Positions 1 to 9,263 of a stretch of DNA of 64,000 nt are shown piece after piece. The notes under the pieces were generated by a model. That model ran no database searches. It was not told the origin of the DNA and saw only the letters and a program-made list of their open reading frames with translations. Origin of the DNA: Massilia norwichensis (GTDB taxonomy: Bacteria; Pseudomonadota; Gammaproteobacteria; Burkholderiales; Burkholderiaceae_D); contig NZ_JANUGX010000023.1 of the NCBI RefSeq assembly GCF_024753245.1, forward strand, positions 48,953-112,952. The letters run 5' to 3'. Every line of letters starts with the position of its first letter. The first letter of the stretch is position 1. A program made the position numbers and the translations under genes.

Positions 1-1
1 G

Positions 2-70
2 GTGCCGGATTATGCGTACCTGCCGGATGGGGCGCTGTGCGCGACGGCGTTCTATTACAAGCACGTTTGA
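2..70 (+). CDS. C-terminal fragment of an unidentified protein
   Basis: An open frame enters from the left edge and stops at TGA 68-70, giving the last 22 residues (ending AFYYKHV). The fragment is too short to name. It uses the same GC-rich codons as its neighbours and ends 100 bases before sodC, so it is probably the end of a real upstream gene. Confidence 0.5.
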   Translation: MPDYAYLPDGALCATAFYYKHV

Positions 71-170
71 ACCGGCGCCGCAACGACGGCCGAGCGTACC
101 GTCCGCCCCCGGCTATAAGCTTGACATACACTATCTCCGCTTCCTCATCCAAACCTGAAAGGAGACGGTA

Positions 171-767
171 ATGAACAACGCCAGAATCGCCCTGCTGGCC
201 TGCACCCTCGCCGCAGCCGCCGCTGCCAGTGCCCAGTCGACCAGCGCGGACCAGTCCACCAAAGCGCCCCAGACCCCGGTGCCTGCCGCCGCGGGCGCCA
301 GCGGCCAGTTACAGGCGCCGATGACCCTGGTCACCGCCGCCGGTACCGGCAAGATGATCGGTGTCGTCTCGATCAGCGAATCGCCGAACGGCCTGGTGTT
401 CACGCCCAAGCTGACCGACCTGCCGCCGGGGCCGCACGGCTACCACGTGCACGAAAACGGCAGCTGCGGCGTCAATGAGAAGGATGGCAAGAAGGTCGCC
501 GCGGGCGCCGCCGGCAGCCATCTCGACCCAAGCGGCAGCAAGCAGCACCTGGGCCCGACCGGTGCCGGCCACCTGGGCGACCTGCCGCCGCTGGTGGTGG
601 GCGGCGACGGCCGCGCCACCGTGCCGGTGACGGCGCCGCGTCTCAAGAGCCTGGCCGAGATCAAGGGCAAGGCGCTGATGATCCACGCGGGCGGCGACAA
701 CTACGCCGACAAACCGGCGCCGCTGGGTGGCGGGGGCGAGCGCATCGCCTGTGGTGTGATCCAGTAA
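171..767 (+). CDS. sodC: Periplasmic Cu/Zn superoxide dismutase
   Basis: This 198-residue protein should convert superoxide to oxygen and hydrogen peroxide in the periplasm. Residues 1-22 form a signal peptide with an alanine-rich core ending near ASAQS. The copper-site motif YHVHENGSCG and the later zinc-loop stretch AGSHLDPSGSKQHLGPTGAGH are intact. The C-terminal MIHAGGDNYADKP segment supplies the last copper histidine and is followed by a conserved GGGGERIACGVI end; two cysteines can make the usual disulfide. A strong ribosome binding site (AAGGAGA) lies 5 bases before the ATG. A TTGACA hexamer at 121-126 could be a -35 box, but no convincing -10 follows. The N-terminal linker rich in Q, S, T and A is typical of bacterial SodC. 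The gene appears monocistronic. Confidence 0.93.
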   Translation: MNNARIALLACTLAAAAAASAQSTSADQSTKAPQTPVPAAAGASGQLQAPMTLVTAAGTGKMIGVVSISESPNGLVFTPKLTDLPPGPHGYHVHENGSCGVNEKDGKKVAAGAAGSHLDPSGSKQHLGPTGAGHLGDLPPLVVGGDGRATVPVTAPRLKSLAEIKGKALMIHAGGDNYADKPAPLGGGGERIACGVIQ

Positions 768-877
768 GCAGCTGGCCATAGCGGAAATATTGCATCGAGT
801 GTATGCATTGATTTAACAATGCCTGCTATGATGGGTAGCTGAGCCGACCATCCGGATCGGTCCCGTTCGACGATACT

Positions 878-3619
878 ATGCCCTGGCCTTTCGACCTTGC
901 CGCGTCCGCAGATGCACACGCCGAGAACGTGAGCGGGATGGAGCTGCTGATGCAGCGCCATCCCTGGGAGACGACCGCCGTCGGTCCGGTCGCGTCCTGG
1001 CCCTTCAGCCTGCAACTGGCGGTGCGCACGCTGCTCGACTGCCGGCTGCCGATGTACCTGGCCTGGGGCGAGGGCAATACGCAATTCTTCAACGACGCCT
1101 ACGCCCCCATCCTCGGCGACAAGTTCGCGACCGCGCTGGGCAACGATACCCGCGTGACCTGGGCCGAGATCTGGCCGGTGATCGGTCCGATGTGGGCAAG
1201 CGTCAAGCGTGGCGAAGCGCAGGGTTCGGACAAGCTGGAACTATCGATCAACCGCTACGGCTACTTCGAGACCTGCTGGTTCACCTATTCGTACAGCCCG
1301 GTCTACAGCGAGGAGGGCAAGGTCGAAGGCGTGTTGTCCACTTTCGTCGAGACCACCGGCAAGGTGATGGCCGAGCGCCGTCACGCCTTCCAGCTGGCGC
1401 TGGCCGACATCCTGCGCGCCGAAACCGCCGCCGACGCCCTGCTGCAGGCAACCTGGCGCCAGGTCAGCCGCTATGCCACCGAGACGGTGGTGGTGTATGC
1501 GACGGTCGACCATGCGGCGCAGGCGGCCGTGATCCGCGAACAGTGGCGCCAGGGCGCGCCGGACGGCGAAGCGGGACGTGTGGTGCCGCTCGAGATGCTG
1601 GCTTTCGGGCGCGCCGCCCTGCTGCTGCACGGCGAGACCGTGTGCGTGCCGGACGTCGCCGCGGAAGCGGACATTGCCGGCGCCGATGCCTGGCTGGCGC
1701 AGGGCATCGTGTCCGGCCTGGTGGTGCCCTTGATGGACGGCGCGCGCCTGGAAGCCGTGATGGCGCTGCATGCCCCGGTCGCCCAGCGCTGGGAAACCGC
1801 CGAAGTGCACCTGCTGGAAGACAGTGCGCGGCGTGCCTGGGAAGCGCTGCGCCGCATCCGCGCCGAGCAGGCGCTGCGCGAAGAAACCCGTACCCTCGAG
1901 TTGATGAAGGACGCCACCGGCAAGCTGGCCTCGACCCTCGACCTCGAACCGCTGATGCAGGCGATCACCGACGCCGCGACACAGCTCACCGGCGCCGAAT
2001 TCGGCGCCTTCTTCCATAACCACACCGACGGCAACGGCGACGCCTACCTGCTCTACACCCTGAGCGGAGCGCCGCGCGAAGCCTTCCAGGATTTCGGCCA
2101 GCCGCGCGCCACCGCGGTGTTCGCCCCGACCTTTTCCGGCAGCGCGCCGATCCGCAGCGACGACATCACCACCGACCCGCGCTACGGTTCGATGGCGCCG
2201 CACCACGGCATGCCGCCTGGTCATCTGCCGGTGCGCAGCTACCTGGCGGCGTCGGTGGTGTCGCGCTCGGGCGAGGTGATCGGCGGCCTGTGCTTCGGCC
2301 ATTCGCAACCCGGCATGTTCAGCGCGCGCACCGAAGAGCTGATCGGCGCCTTTTCCGGCCAGGCCGCGATCGCGATCGACAACGCGCGCCTGTACGACAT
2401 GGCACAGAAGGCGGCCCAGGAGCGTGAACACCTGCTGGCCAGCGAACGCGCCGCGCGCGCCGAGGCCGAGCGCCACAACAAGATGAAGGACGAGTTCCTG
2501 GCAATGCTGGCGCACGAGCTGAGGAACCCGCTGGCGCCGATCACCAGCGCCGCCCAGCTACTGCGCCTGTCCGAAGTGAACGAGGGCCTGCGCCTGAAGG
2601 CCAGCAACATCATCTCGCGCCAGGTGCGCCACATGACGGAACTGGTCGACGACCTGCTCGACGTCTCGCGCGTGACCCGCGGCCTGATCAAACTGGAAAC
2701 CGAGGTGCTGGACCTGAACAAGGTGGCGATGGCCGCCGTCGAACAGGCCCGCCCGCACATCGAGGAACGCCGCCACGCGCTGGTGGTCGATCTGCCGCCG
2801 GAGCAGGTACTGGTCGAGGGCGATCGCACGCGCCTGATCCAGGTGCTGGTCAACCTGCTCAACAACGCGGCCAAGTACACGCCGGCCGGCGGCCGGATCG
2901 CACTGTCCGTGACCCGCGACGGCGACACCAGCACGGCCAGCGTGTGCGACAACGGCAGCGGCATCGACGCCCAGCTGCTGCCGCACATCTTCGACCTGTT
3001 CACCCAGGCCGACCGCGCGCCCGACCGCTCGCAGGGCGGCCTGGGCATCGGCCTGGCGCTGGTCAAGAGCATCGTGCGCATGCACGAAGGGACTGTTGCC
3101 GCCTCCAGCGGCGGCGCCCAGCAGGGCACGACGATGACGGTCACGCTGCCGCTGGCAGCGGCGCCGGCACGCGCCGGCCAGGCCCCGCGCGCGCACCTGG
3201 CTGCCGCCGAGACCCGGCCGCTGATGGTCACCATCGTCGACGACAACCTGGACGCCGGCCATTCGCTGGCGGTGCTGCTGCGCGCCCACGGCCACACGGT
3301 GCAGGTGTTCGAGGACGCCTCGAGCACGCTGCGCGCGCCGGACATCGCGGGCACCGAAGTCTTCATCCTCGACATCGGCCTGCCCGACATGACGGGCTAC
3401 GAACTGGCGCGTCGCCTGCGCCGCCTGCCGGCGCATGCCAGGGCCGTGTTCGTGGCGCTGACCGGCTACGGCCAGGAGCGCGACCGCGAGCTGTCGCGCC
3501 AGGCCGGCTTCGACCATCACCTGGTGAAGCCGGTCGATATCGCCAAGCTGGCGCAGATCCTGGCGCGCGTACATGCCGTCGTCCCCGCGCAGGCGGGGAC
3601 CCAAGCTCTACAAACGTAG
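878..3619 (+). CDS. Hybrid sensor histidine kinase/response regulator (PAS-GAF-GAF-HisKA-HATPase-REC)
   Basis: This 913-residue soluble hybrid kinase has a PAS-like N-terminus (about 30-165), two GAF domains (about 170-325 and 345-505), a HisKA domain with HELRNP (phospho-acceptor His546), an HATPase domain with NLLNNAAKYTP and DNGSGID, and a C-terminal receiver with Asp832 in LDIGLPDM and Lys884 in LVKPVD. No membrane segment is visible, so it probably senses a cytosolic signal. No partner regulator is adjacent. The last 13 or so residues (VVPAQAGTQALQT) and the stop lie in a REP-like palindrome (3575-3606), so the original C-terminus has been replaced by repeat sequence; the receiver fold itself ends before it. 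No good ribosome binding site precedes the ATG, so the start is less certain than the rest. Confidence 0.9.
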   Translation: MPWPFDLAASADAHAENVSGMELLMQRHPWETTAVGPVASWPFSLQLAVRTLLDCRLPMYLAWGEGNTQFFNDAYAPILGDKFATALGNDTRVTWAEIWPVIGPMWASVKRGEAQGSDKLELSINRYGYFETCWFTYSYSPVYSEEGKVEGVLSTFVETTGKVMAERRHAFQLALADILRAETAADALLQATWRQVSRYATETVVVYATVDHAAQAAVIREQWRQGAPDGEAGRVVPLEMLAFGRAALLLHGETVCVPDVAAEADIAGADAWLAQGIVSGLVVPLMDGARLEAVMALHAPVAQRWETAEVHLLEDSARRAWEALRRIRAEQALREETRTLELMKDATGKLASTLDLEPLMQAITDAATQLTGAEFGAFFHNHTDGNGDAYLLYTLSGAPREAFQDFGQPRATAVFAPTFSGSAPIRSDDITTDPRYGSMAPHHGMPPGHLPVRSYLAASVVSRSGEVIGGLCFGHSQPGMFSARTEELIGAFSGQAAIAIDNARLYDMAQKAAQEREHLLASERAARAEAERHNKMKDEFLAMLAHELRNPLAPITSAAQLLRLSEVNEGLRLKASNIISRQVRHMTELVDDLLDVSRVTRGLIKLETEVLDLNKVAMAAVEQARPHIEERRHALVVDLPPEQVLVEGDRTRLIQVLVNLLNNAAKYTPAGGRIALSVTRDGDTSTASVCDNGSGIDAQLLPHIFDLFTQADRAPDRSQGGLGIGLALVKSIVRMHEGTVAASSGGAQQGTTMTVTLPLAAAPARAGQAPRAHLAAAETRPLMVTIVDDNLDAGHSLAVLLRAHGHTVQVFEDASSTLRAPDIAGTEVFILDIGLPDMTGYELARRLRRLPAHARAVFVALTGYGQERDRELSRQAGFDHHLVKPVDIAKLAQILARVHAVVPAQAGTQALQT
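3575..3606. repeat. REP-like palindrome, family A, inside the 3' end of the hybrid kinase
   Basis: The core GTCCCCGCGCAGGCGGGGAC is an imperfect palindrome matching elements at 9371-9402, 15397-15423 and 26451-26480 and, more loosely, at 9264-9288. Here it supplies the final codons of the kinase gene. Confidence 0.8.
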
Positions 3620-3653
3620 GCTCAGCGCTACCAAGCTTGACGGGGAAGGGTAC

Positions 3654-5288
3654 TTAGTTAGCGCGCGCCTTCGCGAACTGGTCGCCCGGCTTCCAGGCCG
3701 GCATCGCCGGCGCGTCCGCCACCATGCGGCCCAGGTTCAGCGTGTACTGCGCCTGCTGCACCATGCCGGACAGGTCCCAGTTCGGATCGTATTCGTCGCC
3801 GGCCTGGTGGTAGCGTGCCCCATAGGCCTTGCGCTTGGCATCGCTGGCCGCCTTGTCCTTCACCCAGTCGTGGCCGCCCGAGATCGAGAACGCCGGCACG
3901 CCGGCCTTGGCAAAGCTGAAGTGGTCGCTGCGGAAGTAGCCGCCGGACAGGTCGGGGCGGGCTTCGGCTACCGTCAGCCCCATCGCTTTCGCGGTGCTGG
4001 CGGCGAGCAGGCCGAGGCTGCTGCGTTCGCTGCCCTGCACGCCGATGTCCTTCACCGCGCCGACGAAGTTCAGGCTGTCCAGGTTCAGCGCCGCCGCCGT
4101 TTTGTTCAGCGGCCACAGCGGACGGGCGGCATAGGCCGCGCTGCCCAGCAGGCCCTGTTCTTCGGCCGCGACCCACAGGAACATCTGGCTGCGTTTGGCC
4201 GGATGCCGCACCGCTTCCTGGGCCATCGCCAGCAGGCCGGCGCTGCCCGAGGCATTGTCGACGGCGCCGTTGAAGATGACGTCGCCCTTGGCCGGATCGC
4301 CCTGCATGCCCAGGTGGTCCCAGTGCGCGCTGTAGATCACCAGTTCGTCCTTCAGCTTCGGGTCGGTGCCCGGCACGATGCCGGCCACGTTGAACTGTTC
4401 CAGCGTGCGCACCGCCGCCTTGGCCTGGCCCTGCACGCGGGCGTTCAGCAGCACCGGCTTGAAGGATTTGTCTTCGGCCGCTGCGCGCAGCTTGTCCAGG
4501 TTCTGGCCGGCGGCGCTGAACAAGGTGCGCGCCGCCGCATCCGTCATCCAGCCCTGCATGCCGGTGCCGAGGTCGGCGTCGGCGAGCTGGAAGCGCTCGG
4601 CGGTCCAGCTGTTCTGCACCACGCTCCAGCCGTAGGAGGCGGAGGCATCGGTGTGAATCAGCAGCACGCCGGCCGCGCCGCGGCGCGCCGCTTCCTCGAA
4701 TTTATAGGTCCAGCGGCCGTAGTAGGTCAGGCCCTTGCCATTGAAGCGCGCCGGCTCGGCGCTGGTGGGGGCGGGGTCGTTGACCAGCATGACCAGCACC
4801 TTGCCCTTGACGTCGGCGCCCTTGTAGTCGTCCCAGCCGCCTTCTTCCGGCGCCGTGATGCCGTAGCCGACGAACAGCAGTTCGGCATCCATGTCGTGCA
4901 CCGCCCTGGCATCGCCCGGCGCCCAGACCCAGTCTTTAGCGAAGCTCAGCGCCAGCGGCTTGCCGCCCGCGGCCAGCGAAACCGAACTCTCTTGCGGTTG
5001 CGCCTTCACGCCGGCGATGCGCACACTCTGGCGGTAGCTGCCTTTGTTTGCCGGCAGCAGGCCGGCGGCCATGGCCTGGGTCTCCAGGTAAGTGACGGTC
5101 AGTTCGCCGCCGCGCTGGCCGGTGCCGCGGCCTTCGAGCGCGTCCGAGGACAGGAAGGCCAGATGGGCGCGCAGCGGCGCTTCCTGGACAACCGCGGGAG
5201 CAGCGGCCTTGTTGACGGGTTGTGCCGCGTGTGCGGAAAAGGCCAGCGCCAGGCTGGCGGCGAAAGTGGTATGGACAATTTTTTGCAT
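3654..5288 (-). CDS. Exported M28-family zinc aminopeptidase with PA domain
   Basis: This 544-residue secreted metallopeptidase has a signal peptide at residues 1-22 (cleavage near SAHA-AQ). Metal ligands of family M28 are all recognisable: His in SAHWDHLG, bridging Asp in GAVDNASGSAG, the Glu pair in VAAEEQGLLGS, Asp in NLDSLNF and the last His in RSDHFSFAKAGVPAF. The stretch before the catalytic domain (about 120-280) fits a protease-associated insert. It should remove N-terminal residues from peptides in the periplasm or outside. The next minus-strand gene upstream encodes an M28-like membrane protein and ends 9 bases before this start, so the two are probably co-transcribed. The ribosome binding site before the ATG is weak, consistent with coupling. 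Confidence 0.92.
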   Translation of the reverse strand: MQKIVHTTFAASLALAFSAHAAQPVNKAAAPAVVQEAPLRAHLAFLSSDALEGRGTGQRGGELTVTYLETQAMAAGLLPANKGSYRQSVRIAGVKAQPQESSVSLAAGGKPLALSFAKDWVWAPGDARAVHDMDAELLFVGYGITAPEEGGWDDYKGADVKGKVLVMLVNDPAPTSAEPARFNGKGLTYYGRWTYKFEEAARRGAAGVLLIHTDASASYGWSVVQNSWTAERFQLADADLGTGMQGWMTDAAARTLFSAAGQNLDKLRAAAEDKSFKPVLLNARVQGQAKAAVRTLEQFNVAGIVPGTDPKLKDELVIYSAHWDHLGMQGDPAKGDVIFNGAVDNASGSAGLLAMAQEAVRHPAKRSQMFLWVAAEEQGLLGSAAYAARPLWPLNKTAAALNLDSLNFVGAVKDIGVQGSERSSLGLLAASTAKAMGLTVAEARPDLSGGYFRSDHFSFAKAGVPAFSISGGHDWVKDKAASDAKRKAYGARYHQAGDEYDPNWDLSGMVQQAQYTLNLGRMVADAPAMPAWKPGDQFAKARAN

Positions 5289-5297
5289 CCGGCCATT

Positions 5298-7637
5298 CTA
5301 GCGGAAGATCAGCACGTCGGACGAGATCGTGGTGCCGGTCTGCGGCAGCAGGCGCGGGAGCATGCCGGCGGGACGCGGCGGAAGCTCGTGGTCGGGCAGC
5401 CCCGGTATGCGCTCCTGGATGAATACCGTGAAGGGCTGATCGTGGACGAAGTCGATGGCGAAGCGCAGCTCGCGGTCTTGCATGCCGTGCAGGTCGAGCG
5501 TCCAGCCGCGGTAGCGCCGGTCGGTCAGCACGCGGCCGTTGACCGTGGTCTTGAGCGTATCGGCGGCCGGGATGCGCAGCAGCAGTTCCGGCGCCCGGTT
5601 CTTCGAGCGCAGCAGGAACGCCACGTGACGCCCTGCGGGACCGCGCTGGTCTTTCTCGACGATCAGGTCCGGATAGGCGATGGCGTCGTTGCGCCTGGCC
5701 GCCGCGTACCACACCGGGGGGCTGCCGTCGCCGAGCATGTAAGGCAGCTGGTAGGGATACAGGGCGTTGGGGAAGATCGTACGCGTCCAGGCATCGAGCG
5801 GCCCCGCCGGATACATCCAGAAGGCCTGCCAGCTGGGCGTGTCCTTGAAGTAGACCAGCTGGTTCGGCACCGGCAGCTCGGGCGGGACCGGGCTGGCGCG
5901 GTGGGCCAGCACCAGGCAGATCGACACGCCCAGCAGCAGCGGCCGCACCACCAGCCGCGTGCCGACTTCCGCCAGCAGCGGGCCGCACAGGGCGGGCAGG
6001 CAGCAGCCCAGCACCGAAGGCAGCACCAGCCAGGCCGGCGACAGGTGCAGCAGGCTGTCGCGCGCCGCCGGCACGATCAGCAATGCCGCCGGCAGCGCGG
6101 CCAGCAGCAGCACGATGCGCCTGTATGCCGCGCGCCAGCCCTGGGCGCGACGGCTGGCCAGGACCAGCCAGGCCGCCTGCGCCGCCAGCAGCGGCCAGGC
6201 CAGCACATAGCTCGCACCGGGCGCCAGCCAACTGGCGCAGAGCAGGGCGATGGCGAGCACGCACATCGTGCCGAGCAGCATGGCGTGCACGCCGATCCGC
6301 GCCTGCAGGATGCGCTGCAGGCCGATGAAGGCGGTCAGCGGCAATAGCGTGAAGGCCAGCAGCTGCCAGCGCACCGCGGCGGCCAGGCCAGGGCCTTCGG
6401 CCAGCAGCCCGACATCGTAGCGCGGCGCGAGGCCGGGCAGGAAGTCGCGGCAGACCCAGGCCGCGGCGATGGACAGCATCAGCATCAGCAGAAAGCCGAA
6501 GGCGCCGTGCACGATGTCGATGCCGTCGAGGTCCTGGCGCCGGATGGCGCTTCTGCAGACCACCACGCACAGCACGCCGGCCAGCAGGGCGAGCGGCCAC
6601 ACCAGCAAATAGGAATAATGGAGCACGCCCAGCGCCGGGAGCGTGAAGAGGACCTGGCCGCGTGCTTCCGGTTCCGGCAGCGCCGCCGCGCCGAAGTGGC
6701 GCAGCAGGGCCAGCATGGTGTCGCCCTCGTGCTGCAGGCTGGCGGCGTCCAGGCGCTCGGGCACGTCCCAGGCGCCGCCGCCCAGGGGGCCGGCGGTGGT
6801 GGCGAAATGCAGCACCGCCGGACCCGGATCGGCGAGCAGCGCGGCGCCGGCGTGCTGCGGCAGCCGGGCGTACAGCTCGCCCATGAAGGACGAGCCCTGC
6901 GGACCCGGCGCCAGCGAAGACCAGGCGTCGACCGTGAAACCGTCCGCGCGCTCGGCGCCGATCAGCTGCAGCGCGCCGCGGTTGCCGAGATTGTCGAAAC
7001 GCAGGGCGACCCTGGCGCGGCGCGCCCACGGATGCGACTGCACGAAGCCGCGCGTGCCCAGGGCCTGGCCGCCATCGCCGTCGGTGAACACGACCAGCAG
7101 GTCGTTGTCGAGCGGCGGCCCCGCCTGCAGCACGCGCAGGGTTTCCAGCAGGGCCGCACTGGAGGCGGCGCCGTCGGCCGCGCCCAGGCTGGCGGCGCCC
7201 GAATCGTAGCGGGCCACCGCCAGCACTGCCGGCCGGCTGCCGTGGCCCACCACCATGCCCGGCTTCCTGACGATCACGTTGTGGACCTCGGCCAGCGTCA
7301 CGCGCACGTTGGCGGTCAGATCCACGGAGGCGGCGCGCACCGTCTCCGTCTGTACTTCCGGCTTCAGCCCGAGCCCGCGCAGCTGGGCCAGCAGGTAATC
7401 GCGCGCCTGTTGGTTGGCGGGACTGCCGACCGGGCGCGGCGCCTGCGACAGCGCCTGGACGTGGGCCTGGGCGCGGGCGACCGAAAAGCCGGCCGCGGCA
7501 GGCGTCCTGCTTGCCGCATCGGGCACGGGAAGTTGGCGCGGGGCCAGCGCGAGCCAGGCCAGCAGCGCGCCCAGCAGGCATGCGGCGGCCAGGCCCTGCA
7601 TCCCGGCGGCGCCGGGCAGGGCGGAGTCGTGCGACAT
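5298..7637 (-). CDS. Polytopic membrane M28-like protein, probably catalytically inactive
   Basis: This 779-residue protein has one N-terminal membrane segment (about 12-32), an M28-like periplasmic domain (about 45-330), then about eight to nine hydrophobic helices (about 350-600) and a C-terminal soluble beta-rich domain. The layout matches membrane aminopeptidases of the Fxna/Pff1 type. The catalytic motifs are changed: the usual HYDS is RYDS, the Glu-Glu pair (TDGEE in relatives) reads TDGDG, and the last His position (YHTP) reads AWDVP. The bridging Asp (GAADGAAS) and FDNLG Asp remain. I infer a pseudo-peptidase, perhaps a binding or regulatory partner of the active enzyme encoded just downstream. 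TGGAGA lies 6 bases upstream of the ATG. A terminator separates it from the TonB-like gene upstream. Confidence 0.82.
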   Translation of the reverse strand: MSHDSALPGAAGMQGLAAACLLGALLAWLALAPRQLPVPDAASRTPAAAGFSVARAQAHVQALSQAPRPVGSPANQQARDYLLAQLRGLGLKPEVQTETVRAASVDLTANVRVTLAEVHNVIVRKPGMVVGHGSRPAVLAVARYDSGAASLGAADGAASSAALLETLRVLQAGPPLDNDLLVVFTDGDGGQALGTRGFVQSHPWARRARVALRFDNLGNRGALQLIGAERADGFTVDAWSSLAPGPQGSSFMGELYARLPQHAGAALLADPGPAVLHFATTAGPLGGGAWDVPERLDAASLQHEGDTMLALLRHFGAAALPEPEARGQVLFTLPALGVLHYSYLLVWPLALLAGVLCVVVCRSAIRRQDLDGIDIVHGAFGFLLMLMLSIAAAWVCRDFLPGLAPRYDVGLLAEGPGLAAAVRWQLLAFTLLPLTAFIGLQRILQARIGVHAMLLGTMCVLAIALLCASWLAPGASYVLAWPLLAAQAAWLVLASRRAQGWRAAYRRIVLLLAALPAALLIVPAARDSLLHLSPAWLVLPSVLGCCLPALCGPLLAEVGTRLVVRPLLLGVSICLVLAHRASPVPPELPVPNQLVYFKDTPSWQAFWMYPAGPLDAWTRTIFPNALYPYQLPYMLGDGSPPVWYAAARRNDAIAYPDLIVEKDQRGPAGRHVAFLLRSKNRAPELLLRIPAADTLKTTVNGRVLTDRRYRGWTLDLHGMQDRELRFAIDFVHDQPFTVFIQERIPGLPDHELPPRPAGMLPRLLPQTGTTISSDVLIFR

Positions 7638-7652
7638 CGAGATCTCCAGACG

Positions 7653-7692
7653 AAAAAAAAGCCCGCCGGCTGAGAGAGGGGACGGGCGGGCT
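7653..7692 (-). terminator. Intrinsic terminator of the TonB-like gene
   Basis: Read on the minus strand, an 8-bp stem AGCCCGCC/GGCGGGCT is followed directly by a run of eight T. It lies between the end of the TonB-like gene and the start of the M28-like membrane gene, so the latter probably has its own promoter or depends on read-through. Confidence 0.85.
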
Positions 7693-7726
7693 GTAAAGGG
7701 AACGCGTTAGCGAGACCTGGGGCGGC

Positions 7727-8398
7727 TCAGTCGAGTGTCCAGACATAGGCCATCTGGGCCCAGCCGGCTTCCGGCACCCCGTTGTTCATGGCCGGCTTGA
7801 ATTTGCACAGGCTGAGCGCGCTCAGCGCGGCACGGTCCAGGGTGCGCGAACCGCTGCCCTGCAGGACCCGCGCCGAACTCACGCGGCCATCCGTGCCGAC
7901 CAGCAGGGCCAGGGTGGTGGTACCGGTCTCGCCGTTGCGCGCCGCGCTGGCCGGATAAGCCGGCAGGGCGCAGCTGTTGGCATCGGCAAGGACCGCGGAG
8001 TGCATCTGGCCGGTATTCGTGGCCGGTTTCGCGGCCGGCGCTACCTCGGGGGCGACGCCGGATGTGGCGGCGGGCGGTGGCGTCGGCTCGGTCCTGGTAG
8101 TGGTGACGAGGGGCGGCGCCTCGAGCGGCGGCGCCACGTCGACCTCGACCTTCGGCACCACGATTGCCGGCGGGGCCAGCTGCTGCATCGGCTTCGGCGG
8201 ATCCACCGGCGTCGGCGGCGGTTCGGGCCGCGTCGGCTCGAGCGTCACCGTCAAGTCGTCGGGGGGACTGGTCAAGGACAGGTGCCGGGTGCCCAGGCCC
8301 TGGACGAGCAGGGTGCCGAGCACCACGTGCAGGCCGGCGATCAACATGAATTTCGTGGTTTTGTTGCCATTGCCGTGAGGCGAATGAGAGAAATGCAT
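7727..8398 (-). CDS. TonB-like energy transducer with cysteine-containing TonB_C domain
   Basis: This 223-residue protein has a short cytoplasmic N-terminus, one hydrophobic segment (about 17-36), a long proline-rich periplasmic spacer (about 50-125) and a C-terminal TonB_C domain (about 140-223) with PAYPASAARNGETGTTTLALLV and a YVWTLD end. Proteins of this class pass proton-motive force to outer-membrane TonB-dependent receptors. No exbB or exbD is nearby. The domain has a cysteine before PAYP (SCALPAYP) and another in LCKFKPA, a pair also found in the small TonB_C protein at 46408-46761. GGAGGA lies 6 bases before the ATG. The nearest receptor gene is at 41.7-44.2 kb and is not adjacent. 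Confidence 0.87.
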   Translation of the reverse strand: MHFSHSPHGNGNKTTKFMLIAGLHVVLGTLLVQGLGTRHLSLTSPPDDLTVTLEPTRPEPPPTPVDPPKPMQQLAPPAIVVPKVEVDVAPPLEAPPLVTTTRTEPTPPPAATSGVAPEVAPAAKPATNTGQMHSAVLADANSCALPAYPASAARNGETGTTTLALLVGTDGRVSSARVLQGSGSRTLDRAALSALSLCKFKPAMNNGVPEAGWAQMAYVWTLD

Positions 8399-8461
8399 GG
8401 CTGTCCTCCGTGTTGTCGATTCAGGTTGGAAGCGGTTTGGCTAAGATGTGGAATCAATATA

Positions 8462-8476
8462 TGCTAGGTGCTAGCA
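8462..8476. promoter_or_regulatory. Operator-like palindrome between divergent genes
   Basis: TGCTAGgtgCTAGCA is a perfect 15-base palindrome in the AT-richer gap between the divergent TonB-like and LuxR-type regulator genes. It could be a repressor or activator site; no regulator can be assigned. Confidence 0.4.
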
Positions 8477-8595
8477 ATGTGTAAAGCGAATTCTTGGTAA
8501 ATTATCTTCTCTTGTTTGAGCGTTGTGGCTTCGTTGGAGTTGCCGCTCTTGTATGGAATAATCACACCATTCCCATACCAGAGAATGGTAAGCAG

Positions 8596-9246
8596 ATGAA
8601 GAAAGAGCAAAAACCGATCCGCGTGATGCTGGCGGACGACCACCCGATCGTGATGACCGGTTTCGCCATGTCGCTCGGCGCGCAGGGCATGGAAGTGGTA
8701 GGCCAGGCCAAGACCCCCGACGAGGCGGTGGCGATGTACGCCGAGCAGAAGCCCGACGTGGCGGTGCTGGACATCCGCTTCGGCACCGAACTGACCGGCA
8801 TGGACGCCGCCCAGAACATCCTGAAAGCCGATCCGCAGGCGAAGATCGTGTTCCTCAGCCAGTTCGACCAGGACAGCCTGATCAAGGAAACCTACCGCCT
8901 CGGTGCGCATGCCTTCGTGACCAAGGATTGCGACCCGGCCGACCTGGCCGAAGCCGTGCGCCAGGCGCATGCGGGCAAGCTGTACTTCCTGCCGCAGATC
9001 GCCGAACGCCTGGCCAGCCTGGCGGTGCGCGGCGACGTCTCGCCGCAGTCGATGCTGGACGAGCGCAGCCTGGAGATCTTCAAGCTGATGGCCGAGGGCC
9101 TGACCAACAACGAGATCGCCGAGCGCCTGAACCTGTCGACCAAGACGATCAGCAACATCAGCCAGTCGGTGAAGGAAAAGCTGGGCGTGCACCGGCAGGC
9201 CTACATCACCAAGCTGGCGGTGAAGCATGGTCTGATCGAGCCTTGA
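8596..9246 (+). CDS. NarL/LuxR-family response regulator
   Basis: This 216-residue regulator has a receiver domain (about 1-125) with acidic DDHP, phospho-acceptor Asp in VLDIRFG and Lys in VTKDCD, then a LuxR-type helix-turn-helix (about 150-210) with LTNNEIAERLNLSTKTISN. ATG 8596 (MKKEQKP) gives a normal receiver start; an upstream in-frame start at 8494 would add an unlikely 34-residue tail. Its stop overlaps a possible ATG of the following frame (TGATGG). Together with the binding protein and kinase downstream it makes a sensor-regulator cassette. The usual role is transcription control after phosphorylation by the partner kinase (10298-11809); targets are not visible. Confidence 0.92.
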   Translation: MKKEQKPIRVMLADDHPIVMTGFAMSLGAQGMEVVGQAKTPDEAVAMYAEQKPDVAVLDIRFGTELTGMDAAQNILKADPQAKIVFLSQFDQDSLIKETYRLGAHAFVTKDCDPADLAEAVRQAHAGKLYFLPQIAERLASLAVRGDVSPQSMLDERSLEIFKLMAEGLTNNEIAERLNLSTKTISNISQSVKEKLGVHRQAYITKLAVKHGLIEP

Positions 9247-9263
9247 TGGACATAGGGCGGAAC

